This document shows positions 1-7,943 of a DNA stretch of 64,000 bases, piece by piece. The notes under the pieces are model-generated. The model had not been told where the DNA came from. It made no database searches and was given only the letters and a program-made list of their open reading frames with translations. A program made the position numbers and the translations under genes. The stretch comes from JOPF133 sp052144935. Its GTDB lineage: Bacteria > Acidobacteriota > Terriglobia > Bryobacterales > Bryobacteraceae. The stretch spans positions 10,730 to 74,729 of the forward strand of contig JBKQPR010000119.1 in the NCBI GenBank assembly GCA_052144935.1, read 5' to 3'. Numbering within the stretch: the stretch's first letter is position 1; every line of letters starts with the position of its first letter.

Positions 1-1422
1 GCACCAGTTCCTGGTAGAAGGCGGCCACGAGGCGGCGCGGTCTCCACCGGCACCGAGTGGCTCATGGCCGCCACCGACGCCACCCCGCACTCCAGCAGCT
101 TACGCGCCCGTGGAGGACCGATCGTCGCCCGCCACCGCCCGTCTGGCAGGCGTCCAGGAAGGAAGACCGGGACGCGGCGATCCTGCGCCGCCTCGGTGTT
201 CACCAGATCGGCGATCTGGTCCGCATTCACGCGATGGGTGTGCCGTTGGGTGTCCTCGCAGCATAGCGCCCAATCCCAGCCTTGGGTCGTAGACACCGTG
301 GCCGTGGAAGTGGCCACGTGGTAGCGCTGCCGCGCCAGTTCCTGCTTCAGTGCTTCAGTGCTTCGAAGGTGGCAGCCGCCGGCAGCTTGAACTCTGCCCG
401 CTCGCCGAGCCCGGAGAGCGCCTCCACCAGCGGCAGGGCGCTGGCACGGTGGTCGATGCAGCTTTGGTCCGCGGGGCGGGGACTCACCAACAGCACCCGG
501 ATGAGCGGGTTGGTGGCCATCGGCACCGCTGCCCGGCCGTCGCAGATCGGCTCCCAGGGAAGCGAGAGGAGCATAGTGGCGGCCTCGTCGGCTTCCTTCT
601 GGCGTTCGGCCGGCGAACCCTCCGTCAGGTCCTTGTCCACCTTGATGGTGAAGCGGGGTCCGCTCCGGCGGGAGCGGCCGTCCACAGCTCCAGGGCCTTG
701 CGCGCCACATCGGCATTCAGCATTTCGTAGAGACTGCGGCCCTCTCGGGAAGCCGCTCTTCCACGCGGCGCGCGCGTTCCAGAGATATGCGGGTGGGCCA
801 GTCGATGAAGCGCTCCGGATACCAGGCCAGCGCTTCGTTTTCGGGGGGCCCGAGCGGCGCGGTGACGCGGTAGCGCTGGCTCTCGATCGCGCGGCCTCTA
901 TCGTGCGGGTGGAAATGCAGCGTGGCCGTGGCGCGGCGCTTGCCGTCCGCCGTCTCGATGGCCGGGTCGGACAGTTCCAGCATCAGGTCGGCGGTGGGAG
1001 TGCCGGGCACCTCGACAGGCGCCAAATCCTGGTCCGGGAGTTCCAGTTCCAACGCGGCCAGCAGGCCGTGCAGGCTCTCGGCGAGAGTCGATTGTACGTC
1101 ACCGCCAGGGGCTCGTCGTCGAAGCAGTTGCCCAGCGCTCCGGTCTCCAATGCCGGGCAGTGGACGGGGATGATTCGCTTCCCGGCCTTCAGAGCGTACC
1201 GGATCTCCTTCCTGACCCAGGACGAGTTGGCCACATGGAGACTGAGCAGAGCAATGAAGTAGTGCGATTCGCTGATTGCGGCCTCGACGGCTCTGCCGAG
1301 CGAGTCGCCGCCGGCGAACCACTGCGATCGTCCCAGACCCGGAGCTTGCCTTGCAGCGCGCCGCGAATCCCGGTTACGGCCTTGGCGTCTTTCGTGGAGT
1401 GCGAAATGAATACGGACTTCAC
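1..1422 (-). pseudogene. Broken TIR-CHAT effector gene (runs off window start)
   Basis: The gene reads leftward from 1422. It starts MKSVFISHSTKDAKAVTG, the beta-A strand of a TIR domain. After a frame change near 1330 it continues as GGDSLGRAVEAAISES and then NSSWVRKEIRYALKAGKR, which is the rest of TIR. Further frame changes near 1087, near 745 and around 680-690 lead into LPWEPICDGRAAVPMATNPL and IRVLLVSPRPADQS, the N-terminal half of a CHAT (caspase-like) domain. The CHAT catalytic His (HFHGHGVYD, about 262-288) and Cys (FLDACQTG, about 137-160) are both readable but in different frames. Another shift lies near position 40. TIR-CHAT proteins are conflict or cell-death effectors in bacteria. 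At least six frameshifts in 1.4 kb argue for a dead gene; sequencing error is the alternative, though neighbouring long frames are intact. Confidence 0.8.
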
Positions 1423-2562
1423 TTACTTCACCGGGATTAGATCGTCGTCCTTGGGGTCTACCTCAATCGTGGCATCCTTGTACTCATCCAACAAACCGGC
1501 GTTGTGCATCTGCCAGGCAATCGGCCCCACCCTGCCCGCGGTGGGGTCCCTGAAATCCAGTACCTCGACGGCCTTGCTCCCAGGCGGCTGCGCGACCGCC
1601 ATACGAGCTACTCCCTTGGCGGCGTCCGCCAGTATCTCGACGCGGCTCCAATCGTGGACGTCGAAGCGGGTCTTCGTCACGGTGACGAACTCCAGACCTC
1701 CGCTGTTATTCATTCCCGGCCGGTAATCCCAATGCCCGCCGTTGGGAACCTGAAACTGAATCCCACCGAGCGCATCGAGAGGTTTTTCTACGGCCTGCGG
1801 GCGGCTGCAAAAGATGAGCACGCAGGCCTGATGATCCGGATTGCCGGAGACGTGCCGCATCGTAAACATCAGCCGGTAGCGGCTGTAGTCCTTGGCCGTG
1901 TAGATGACACCGCGGCCGGAGCCGGTGCTGGCCATGGCGCCGTCCTTTACCACCCAGCCCGTGGAAACGCTCCGCGCCAACTCGGCAGGATAAGCATCTT
2001 CCAGCAGTAACTTGTTCAGCCGCGCCAGTTGCTGGCCGCTGGGACTCTGCTTGAGTAACTGCTGGGTCTCGGGCCGCAGATCTATGTTGCGGAAACGCGC
2101 CTGGTCATAGATCGGCGGTCCGGAGATGACGGAATTCAGATCCTTCACTAATGCGGAGATTACCGCCTTGGCGTTGTCGCTGGGTGCGGAAGACGCCGCG
2201 GAATACGCGACCGGATCCGCCTTCACCGAATCCTCCAGCCGGCCGCGCAGAAATACGGACAGCGCGTCCGATCCACGGGTAAGTTTGCCGGCCAGGGCCG
2301 CCGGATCGGTAATGCCGCCGCTCGCGAGCGACGTCGCGCTATTCTCGATCTGACTCCATCCATCCAGCGTCTTGCCGTCGAAGAGAGAAACCGCCGTCTC
2401 TCCCTCCGCGTTCCCCACACCCACGACAGAGCCGGTGGCCGCAATCCCGGCCAGCTTCACTAATGCCCTTCGGGTAAGTGTGCCAACCGCTCCCTGACGG
2501 TCGCGGGTCGGACGTTCTTTCAGAGCCGCGACCGTCAGGGAGCGGTCCGTTTCGTTTTGCAT
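1423..2562 (-). CDS. DUF1080 (3-keto-disaccharide hydrolase-like) secreted protein
   Basis: This 379-residue protein has a twin-arginine-like leader (LTRRALVKLAGIAATGSVVG), so export is likely. SLFDGKTLDGWSQ opens a DUF1080 domain, a concanavalin-like fold common in acidobacterial and planctomycete sugar catabolism. The C-terminal half carries the usual GGIQFQVPNGGHWDYRPG and VGPIAWQMH stretches. Between them lies an insert of about 120 residues with an LRPETQQLLKQSPSGQQLAR segment that I do not recognise. The ATG at 2562 is preferred because it sits 11 bases after the ligD stop; the upstream in-frame extension lies inside ligD. The first 30 codons contain a 61-bp inverted repeat listed separately, which encodes SLTVAALKERPTRDRQG upstream of the Tat motif. 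Confidence 0.8.
   Translation of the reverse strand: MQNETDRSLTVAALKERPTRDRQGAVGTLTRRALVKLAGIAATGSVVGVGNAEGETAVSLFDGKTLDGWSQIENSATSLASGGITDPAALAGKLTRGSDALSVFLRGRLEDSVKADPVAYSAASSAPSDNAKAVISALVKDLNSVISGPPIYDQARFRNIDLRPETQQLLKQSPSGQQLARLNKLLLEDAYPAELARSVSTGWVVKDGAMASTGSGRGVIYTAKDYSRYRLMFTMRHVSGNPDHQACVLIFCSRPQAVEKPLDALGGIQFQVPNGGHWDYRPGMNNSGGLEFVTVTKTRFDVHDWSRVEILADAAKGVARMAVAQPPGSKAVEVLDFRDPTAGRVGPIAWQMHNAGLLDEYKDATIEVDPKDDDLIPVK
2486..2546. repeat. Perfect 21-bp inverted repeat inside the DUF1080 reading frame
   Basis: The left arm (2486-2506) and right arm (2526-2546) are exact reverse complements over 21 bases, separated by a 19-base loop. The element lies wholly within the coding sequence, about 16-76 bases after the start codon, and keeps the frame open. 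The arms read ACCGCTCCCTGACGGTCGCG on the plus strand, plus one G. It looks like a REP-type palindromic element that has colonised a gene 5' end, or a strong mRNA hairpin near the start codon. Confidence 0.85.
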
Positions 2563-2573
2563 GGTAGCACCCT

Positions 2574-5500
2574 TCACTTGAACAACCCCTCCAGCTTCTC
2601 CAGCGCATCCTCCAACCGCTGCGGGCGCTTCAGCACGCCGGCGAACAGGTCGCCCTTGGCCGCGAAGCGCTCCCGCGCGTTGGCGATCGTGAACTGGCTG
2701 GGATGGAGGCCGCGGCGCACCTCGCTCCATTCCAGCGGCGTGGCCACCGGCGCTCCAGGATAAGCCCGCAGCACATACGGCGCGGCGATGGTCTTGGATT
2801 TCCCGATCTGCAAGTAGTCGAAGTATACCCGGTTCTTCTGGCGCTTGGCCACCGAGCGCGGCGTGGTAAACAGGTCGCGCCGCTCGGCCACCGCCAGACG
2901 CGAAATCAGCTCGGCGAAGATGCGCGCTTCTTCATAGGTATAAATCGGCTCCAGCGGAATGTACACGTGCATGCCGTCGCCGCCGGTGGTCTTGGGATAG
3001 CCGGTCAGGCCGATGCGGTCGAGGATGCCCTTCACCAGCAGCGCGGCGTCCACAATCAGGTCGAACGGACACTCCTGCGGATCCAGGTCGATCAGCACAT
3101 AGTCGGGGTTATCCAGGCTGGCCATGCGGCTCATCCACGGGTTGTGGTCGATGCACCCCAGGTTGACCAGGTAGAGCAGGCTGGCGCGATCCTGGGCTAA
3201 GACGTAGCGGATGGGCCGCTCGTTGTGGTCGGAATCGATCCACTCGGTGCGCAGCCATGGGGCGAAGCTTTCGGGCGCGTCCTTCTGGAAGAAGAACTGC
3301 TCCTTGATGCCGTTGGGGTAGCGCTTGAGAGACAGCGGGCGGTCCTTGAGATGCGGCAGAATCAAGCCGGTCACGGCGTCGTAGTAGTTGAGCACATCGC
3401 GCTTGGTGTAGCCCTCGTCGGGGTAGAACACCTTCTTCAGGTTGGTGAATTTGAGAGTGTGCGGGCCAATCTTGCAGGTGGCCTCTTTCACGTCCGCCAG
3501 GAAGGGATCCCTCCTGCTTCCTCCTCCTTCTCCCTCCTTCCCTTCTCTCCCCTTGGCGGTTGGATCGGATGCGGGCGGATCGGCGGCGGGCGCCGCGCCG
3601 GCGGGCAGAGCGCTGGGAGGCACGGCGGGGGCGTCGTCGGGAGCGCCTGCCGGAACGCGGGCGGACGCGCCTGCCGAAACGCGGGCGGACGCGCCTGCCG
3701 GGACCTTGTTGGTCGCGCCTGCCGGGACGCCGTTGGGCGCGCCTGCCGGAACGCGGGCGGACGCGCCTGCCGGGACCTTGTTGGTCGCGCCTGCCGGGAC
3801 GCCGTCGGGAGCGCCTGCCGGGACGCCGTCGGGCGTGCCCGCCGGACCCTCGCTGGGCGCGCCCGCCGGACCTTCGCTTGGCGCGCCTGCCGGCGCTTGG
3901 GCGGGCACGGCGGGCAGGGCCGATTCGCGGTTCACCTGGCGCGCGCCGATGTCGTCGCGCAGGCCCAGAAACACCGGCGCGCGCAGGCGGTTGTCCTGCG
4001 TCCATTCGAGGTATTTCACCTGGCAGACCACGTCCGGCTGCACCCAGGTGATGCCGCGGTCGGGCTTGGGCCGCTCGGCAAAGGGGCAGCTTTCGGTGAC
4101 CAGCGGTTGGAGGCGGGCATGGATGGCGGCCAGGGACTTGTGGTCGAACCCGGTGCCCACGTTGCCCACCCAGCGCAGCTTGCCCTCGTCGTAGACGCCC
4201 AGCACCAGGGCGCCGAAATGCGAGCGGCCGCCTTGCGGCGCGGTGTACCCGCCGATCGCAAATTCCTGCTCATCGACGATCTTGATCTTCAGCCAGTCGC
4301 GGCTGCGGCGCGATTCGTAACCACTGTTGGCGTGCTTGGCCACGATGCCCTCCAGGCCGTTCTCGCGCGCCGCGGCCAGCATCTCCTCGCCCGCTCCCGG
4401 AAAGGCCGCCGAGATGCGCAGCACGCCCCCGGGCGTGACCACGGTCTCCAGCAACTCGCGCCGCTGGGCCAGCGCCACGTTGCGCAAGTCATACCCATCC
4501 AGATACAGCAGGTCGAACGCAAAGTACACCACCGGCGTGGAGCGCGCCAGGTGAGCGACCGAGTTGGGATCGGCATTGGCGATGCGCGGCTGGATCAGGT
4601 GGAAGCGCGCGACACCCTTGGCGTCGAGTACCGCGATTTCCCCATCCAGCACGGCCTGGCGGGCCGCGATCTGGTGATGGATCACGGCCAGCTCGGGGTA
4701 TTGGCGCTCCGACCGCAGGCCGCTGCGGGCCTGCAGGCGGACCTCTTCGCGGTCCACGAAGGCGATGGCGCGGACGCCATCCCACTTGATTTCGAACAGC
4801 CAGTCTTGGCCTCGCGGCGGGCTGGCCACCAGGGTAGCCATCATCGGTTCGATGGAGGCCGGCATTTCGGCGGCGCGCGCGCCCTTCAGCTTGCCGGGGT
4901 CGATTGCGGGCTGGGACTTTGGCGCGGCGGAGGTCTTCGTGCTGCGTTTGCCCAGCCGGCCTTCCGGGGCGGGCGCCGATGCGGCGGCGGTTTTGGCGGC
5001 GGGCTGACTTTCCGGCGCGGGCGCTGATGTGGTGGCCTTCGCCGCGCGCCCGGCCGGCTGATCTTCCGGCCCGGGCCACGATGCGCCGGCCACTTCCGTG
5101 CCACGTTTGCCGGGCCGGCCCTCCGGGGCGGGCGCCGATGCGGTGGCTTTGGCCGCGGGCGCGGCAGACGGACCTCTCCGCGCGGGCGCCGATGCGGCGG
5201 CTTCGACAGCGGGGTCGGCAGAGCTGTTTTCCGGCGCGGGTGCGCCGGCCGCTTCGGTGGCGCGTTTGCCGCGGCCTCTCCGCGCGGGTGCCGATGCGGC
5301 GGCTTTGGCCGCGGGCGCGGCGGAGGGGCCTTCCGGCGTGCGTGCCGATGCGGCGGCTTCGACAGCGGGATCGGCAGAGCTGTTTTCCGGCGCGGGTGCG
5401 CCGGCCGCTTCCGTGCCGCGTTTGCCGCGGCCTTTCCGCGCGGGCGCCGACGCGGGGGCTGTGGCCGTGGGCGCTGCGGGCTGAGTTCCTGGCGTGGCCG

Positions 5501-6161
5501 CAGGCGCGGTGGCGGCCTTCGCCCCTCGCCTGGCCGGCCGGCTCTCCCACACCCGGTCGGCCGCGCCCGCGGTCTTGCGTTTGGCTTCCCGCGCAGGCAG
5601 GTTGCGGGCGATCTCTTCCTGGGTGCGGCCGGAAAGCACACTGTAGGCGTACGCCTCCACATCCCAGCCGGGCACCGCGAATTCGTCGCGCTTCTTGAGC
5701 AGCAGCCACTCGTTGCCTTTGCCGCGTCCCTTCATGTGGACCAAAGCGAAATCGCCGTTGAGCTTTTCGCCGTGCAGCCGGAACTTCAGGTCGCCGCGGG
5801 CCAGTTGCTCGGCGCCGGAGGCCTCGCCGATCAGATCGAAGGAGCCGCGGTCCCATAGCATTACGCTGCCGGCGCCGTAGTTGCCCGCCGGGATGTTGCC
5901 CTCGAAACTGCCGTAATCCACGGGGTGGTCTTCCACATGGGCGGCGAAGTGCTTCACTGCCGGATCGAGGGTGGGTCCTTTGGGCACCGCCCAGGATTTC
6001 AGGACCCCATCCATCTCCAGGCGGAAATCGTAATGCAGGCGCGTGGCGTCGTGGCGCTGTACGCAAAAATAATGGGCGCCGCCATGGCTCGGAACCGTTC
6101 CGGGCGGCGGCTCGGGGGTGTTCGCGAAACGGCGTTTGGCGGCGTACTCCTCGAGCGGCAT
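2574..6161 (-). CDS. ligD: DNA ligase D (phosphoesterase-ligase-polymerase)
   Basis: This is the multifunctional ligase of bacterial non-homologous end joining and works with Ku, which diverges from it 98 bp away. The 1195 residues contain, in order, a 3'-phosphoesterase domain (about 30-145, with HDATRLHYDFRLE), the ATP-dependent ligase (about 435-745, adenylation lysine K459 in EIKWDGVR) and the archaeo-eukaryotic-primase-type polymerase (about 900-1180, metal motif IDLD at 1024-1027 and GGDGMHV). The usual LigD is 800-950 residues. The surplus is two Ala/Pro-rich linkers: residues 190-430, with a roughly 52-residue unit repeated (GAPAPENSSADPAVEAAAS occurs twice), and residues 757-850, built of an 8-residue unit such as GVPAGAPD. 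The start at 6161 gives MPLEEYAAKRRF, a normal LigD N-terminus. Confidence 0.97.
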   Translation of the reverse strand: MPLEEYAAKRRFANTPEPPPGTVPSHGGAHYFCVQRHDATRLHYDFRLEMDGVLKSWAVPKGPTLDPAVKHFAAHVEDHPVDYGSFEGNIPAGNYGAGSVMLWDRGSFDLIGEASGAEQLARGDLKFRLHGEKLNGDFALVHMKGRGKGNEWLLLKKRDEFAVPGWDVEAYAYSVLSGRTQEEIARNLPAREAKRKTAGAADRVWESRPARRGAKAATAPAATPGTQPAAPTATAPASAPARKGRGKRGTEAAGAPAPENSSADPAVEAAASARTPEGPSAAPAAKAAASAPARRGRGKRATEAAGAPAPENSSADPAVEAAASAPARRGPSAAPAAKATASAPAPEGRPGKRGTEVAGASWPGPEDQPAGRAAKATTSAPAPESQPAAKTAAASAPAPEGRLGKRSTKTSAAPKSQPAIDPGKLKGARAAEMPASIEPMMATLVASPPRGQDWLFEIKWDGVRAIAFVDREEVRLQARSGLRSERQYPELAVIHHQIAARQAVLDGEIAVLDAKGVARFHLIQPRIANADPNSVAHLARSTPVVYFAFDLLYLDGYDLRNVALAQRRELLETVVTPGGVLRISAAFPGAGEEMLAAARENGLEGIVAKHANSGYESRRSRDWLKIKIVDEQEFAIGGYTAPQGGRSHFGALVLGVYDEGKLRWVGNVGTGFDHKSLAAIHARLQPLVTESCPFAERPKPDRGITWVQPDVVCQVKYLEWTQDNRLRAPVFLGLRDDIGARQVNRESALPAVPAQAPAGAPSEGPAGAPSEGPAGTPDGVPAGAPDGVPAGATNKVPAGASARVPAGAPNGVPAGATNKVPAGASARVSAGASARVPAGAPDDAPAVPPSALPAGAAPAADPPASDPTAKGREGKEGEGGGSRRDPFLADVKEATCKIGPHTLKFTNLKKVFYPDEGYTKRDVLNYYDAVTGLILPHLKDRPLSLKRYPNGIKEQFFFQKDAPESFAPWLRTEWIDSDHNERPIRYVLAQDRASLLYLVNLGCIDHNPWMSRMASLDNPDYVLIDLDPQECPFDLIVDAALLVKGILDRIGLTGYPKTTGGDGMHVYIPLEPIYTYEEARIFAELISRLAVAERRDLFTTPRSVAKRQKNRVYFDYLQIGKSKTIAAPYVLRAYPGAPVATPLEWSEVRRGLHPSQFTIANARERFAAKGDLFAGVLKRPQRLEDALEKLEGLFK
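3618..3893. repeat. 24-bp tandem repeat encoding the second LigD linker
   Basis: About eleven imperfect copies of a 24-base unit encode (V/A)PAGA(P/S/T)xx octapeptides between the ligase and polymerase domains of LigD. Some pairs of units are duplicated as blocks: the stretch encoding ATNKVPAGASARV occurs twice. The pattern fits slippage or unequal-crossover expansion and is likely to vary in length between strains. Confidence 0.85.
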
Positions 6162-6182
6162 AAGTCCCTTTATCCCTCTCCG

Positions 6183-6212
6183 TTTACATCCTATCGGGCA
6201 TTGTAGTATGTT
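6183..6212 (+). promoter_or_regulatory. Candidate sigma-70 promoter for ku
   Basis: TTTACA (6183-6188) and TATGTT (6207-6212) are separated by 18 bases and lie 47 bases upstream of the Ku start, in the 98-bp space between divergent ligD and ku. The match is moderate and is read by eye only. Confidence 0.3.
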
Positions 6213-6259
6213 GAAAGCCGTAGAGGGTGAGGAGACCCCTTGCCCAGCGAGGGTGAATT

Positions 6260-7141
6260 ATGGCATCGAGCGTCTGGAAGGGCCACCTCACGTTTGGCCT
6301 GGTTTCCTTTCCCGTGCGGCTGTTCAGCGCCGCGCGCAGCGAAACCATCAGCTTCAATCTCTTGCACAAAGAGGACCATTCGCGCATTCGCCAGGTGACC
6401 TACTGCCAGGCGGAGGACAAGCCCGTGCAGCGCAGCGAGCTGGTGAAGGGCTACGAGTACGAAAAAGACCACTACGTGGAGATCGACGACGAGGACATCA
6501 AGAAGGTCGCGCCCAAAACGGCCAAGGTGATGGAGATCCTGGAATTCGTCAAGGCCGAGCAGGTGGACCCGATCTACCTGGAAAGCTCCTACTACGTGGC
6601 GCCCGACGAGGGCGGCGAGAAGCCCTACGCGCTGCTGTTCCAGGCCTTGCGCGAATCGGCATACTACGCCCTGGCCAAGGTGGCGATGCACAACCGCGAG
6701 CACATCATCGTGCTGCGGCCGGGGGCCAAGGGAATTCTCTCGCACACCATGTATTACCAGGACGAGATCCGCCAGGTGGATGAATTCCGCACGGATACCA
6801 GCCTGGTGAAGGAAAAGGAGCTGGCCATGGCGAAGATGCTGATTTCTTCGCTGGAGGCCGATTTCGAGCCGCAGAAATACCACGACGAGTACCGCGACAA
6901 TCTGCAGAAGATGATCGAGGCCAAGATCGAGGGGCGCAAAGTGGTGGCGGCGCCCAGCGAGCACGTGGCTCCGGTGATCGACATCATGGAAGCGCTCAAG
7001 AGGAGCCTGGCCGAGAAGCGCAAGCCCGCGCAAGTGGCTACGGCGACCGACGCCGTTGCCGAGGCTCAGCAAGACGAGCAGCAGGAAGCGGCGCTCGAAG
7101 AGGCGCCTAAGAAGCGCACGCGGAAAAGCAAAGTGGGGTAG
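6260..7141 (+). CDS. ku: Ku protein, NHEJ DNA-end binding
   Basis: This 293-residue protein starts MASSVWKGHLTFGLVSFPVR, the typical start of bacterial Ku. Characteristic segments include CQAEDKPVQRSELVKGYEYE, the LSHTMYYQDEIR stretch of the bridge region and LEADFEPQKYHDEYRDNL near the end of the core. The tail after about residue 255 is lysine-rich (KKRTRKSKVG), as in many bacterial Ku proteins, where it contacts LigD or DNA. Ku homodimers encircle broken ends and recruit LigD. Divergent placement with ligD indicates a dedicated two-gene NHEJ system. Confidence 0.97.
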   Translation: MASSVWKGHLTFGLVSFPVRLFSAARSETISFNLLHKEDHSRIRQVTYCQAEDKPVQRSELVKGYEYEKDHYVEIDDEDIKKVAPKTAKVMEILEFVKAEQVDPIYLESSYYVAPDEGGEKPYALLFQALRESAYYALAKVAMHNREHIIVLRPGAKGILSHTMYYQDEIRQVDEFRTDTSLVKEKELAMAKMLISSLEADFEPQKYHDEYRDNLQKMIEAKIEGRKVVAAPSEHVAPVIDIMEALKRSLAEKRKPAQVATATDAVAEAQQDEQQEAALEEAPKKRTRKSKVG

Positions 7142-7184
7142 GCGGAGCAGGGGCCCCGCCTGCCCTCCCGCCGGCCTGTGGCGC

Positions 7185-7547
7185 TTACATCCCCTTCGGC
7201 TGCCACAGCGCCAGTGCGGCGCCGGTCGGATCGATCAGAATGCTGAACCAACCCATGCCAGGCACTTCGGTGACATCCTTAATAATGGTGGCGCCCAGCG
7301 ACCGGGCCTTCCCGGTGGCCGCCTGGATTTCGTCGACCGACACGTACGCCAGCCAAGCCGAGGGAGCGCCGGGCATGGGGTGCTTCAGGATGCCCCCGCC
7401 GGTTCCCTGCCCGACCTTGATCATCGTGTAAGTGCTATCTCCCATCGGAAGATCTTCCAGCGTCCAGTCGAAAAGGTGGCTGTAGAAATCTTTGGCCTTT
7501 TCCACATCGGTGGTGTTCAGCTCCACGTGTACGAAAGCGTTTGCCAT
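7185..7547 (-). CDS. VOC (glyoxalase/bleomycin-resistance fold) family protein
   Basis: A 120-residue single-module VOC protein. MANAFVHVELNTTDVEKAKD opens the first beta-alpha-beta-beta-beta unit, and LAYVSVDEIQAATGKARSLG opens the second. PGMGWFSILIDPTGAALALW closes it in the usual way. The ATG at 7547 is chosen because GGAGGAAAC lies just upstream; an earlier in-frame start at 7622 has no homologous look. Substrate unknown. It converges with ku, leaving only 43 bases between stops. Confidence 0.85.
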   Translation of the reverse strand: MANAFVHVELNTTDVEKAKDFYSHLFDWTLEDLPMGDSTYTMIKVGQGTGGGILKHPMPGAPSAWLAYVSVDEIQAATGKARSLGATIIKDVTEVPGMGWFSILIDPTGAALALWQPKGM

Positions 7548-7943
7548 GGTGTTTCCTCCATCCCTACGACGATTGGACGGCGAAGGAATCGACATGTCCC
7601 GAGGGAATCGTCCGTATTGCACCAGCGCCTTCCGTCGCCGATTTCGTCCATCTCTCTGTTCTGGCTTCCCGCCATCGGTTGACCGCCTGCGACACTGCGC
7701 TCACGGGCGAGTTGCGCTTGCAGGACTGGTTCGTCCGGTGCTGTTCCAGGAAGAGCAGGACCCAAGATGCCAATCTTGCCCTCAATCTCGCGACTGCTGG
7801 AATTGCCCAACCTGGTGGGCGCGTGAATCGGGCGATGGGTGCCTGCCTCTCAGGCGCTGGCGGGCGATCCGGGCATCGACTACGCCGACGCAGCCGAACT
7901 GCCGATGCCGATCGAGACTCTGTCGCGCCGCGGTTGAGCGGCC
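7548..7943. other. Gap with no supported gene
   Basis: No frame of 60 codons here looks like a real protein. A short plus-strand run at 7839-7937 reads PASQALAGDPGIDYADAAEL and ends SRRG-stop, which may be the tail of a decayed gene, but I cannot name it. Confidence 0.4.

Noticed and set aside
282..1262. Long plus-strand frame of 326 codons over the window start
   Set aside because: It lies antisense to readable TIR and CHAT motifs and has shadow-type composition (Arg/Ala/Ser-rich).
3225..5027. 600-codon plus-strand frame
   Set aside because: Antisense shadow of ligD, created by its GC-rich repeats; no protein-like motif.
4489..6066. 525-codon minus-strand frame overlapping ligD
   Set aside because: Alternative frame of ligD; Arg/Pro/Gly-rich translation without domain features.
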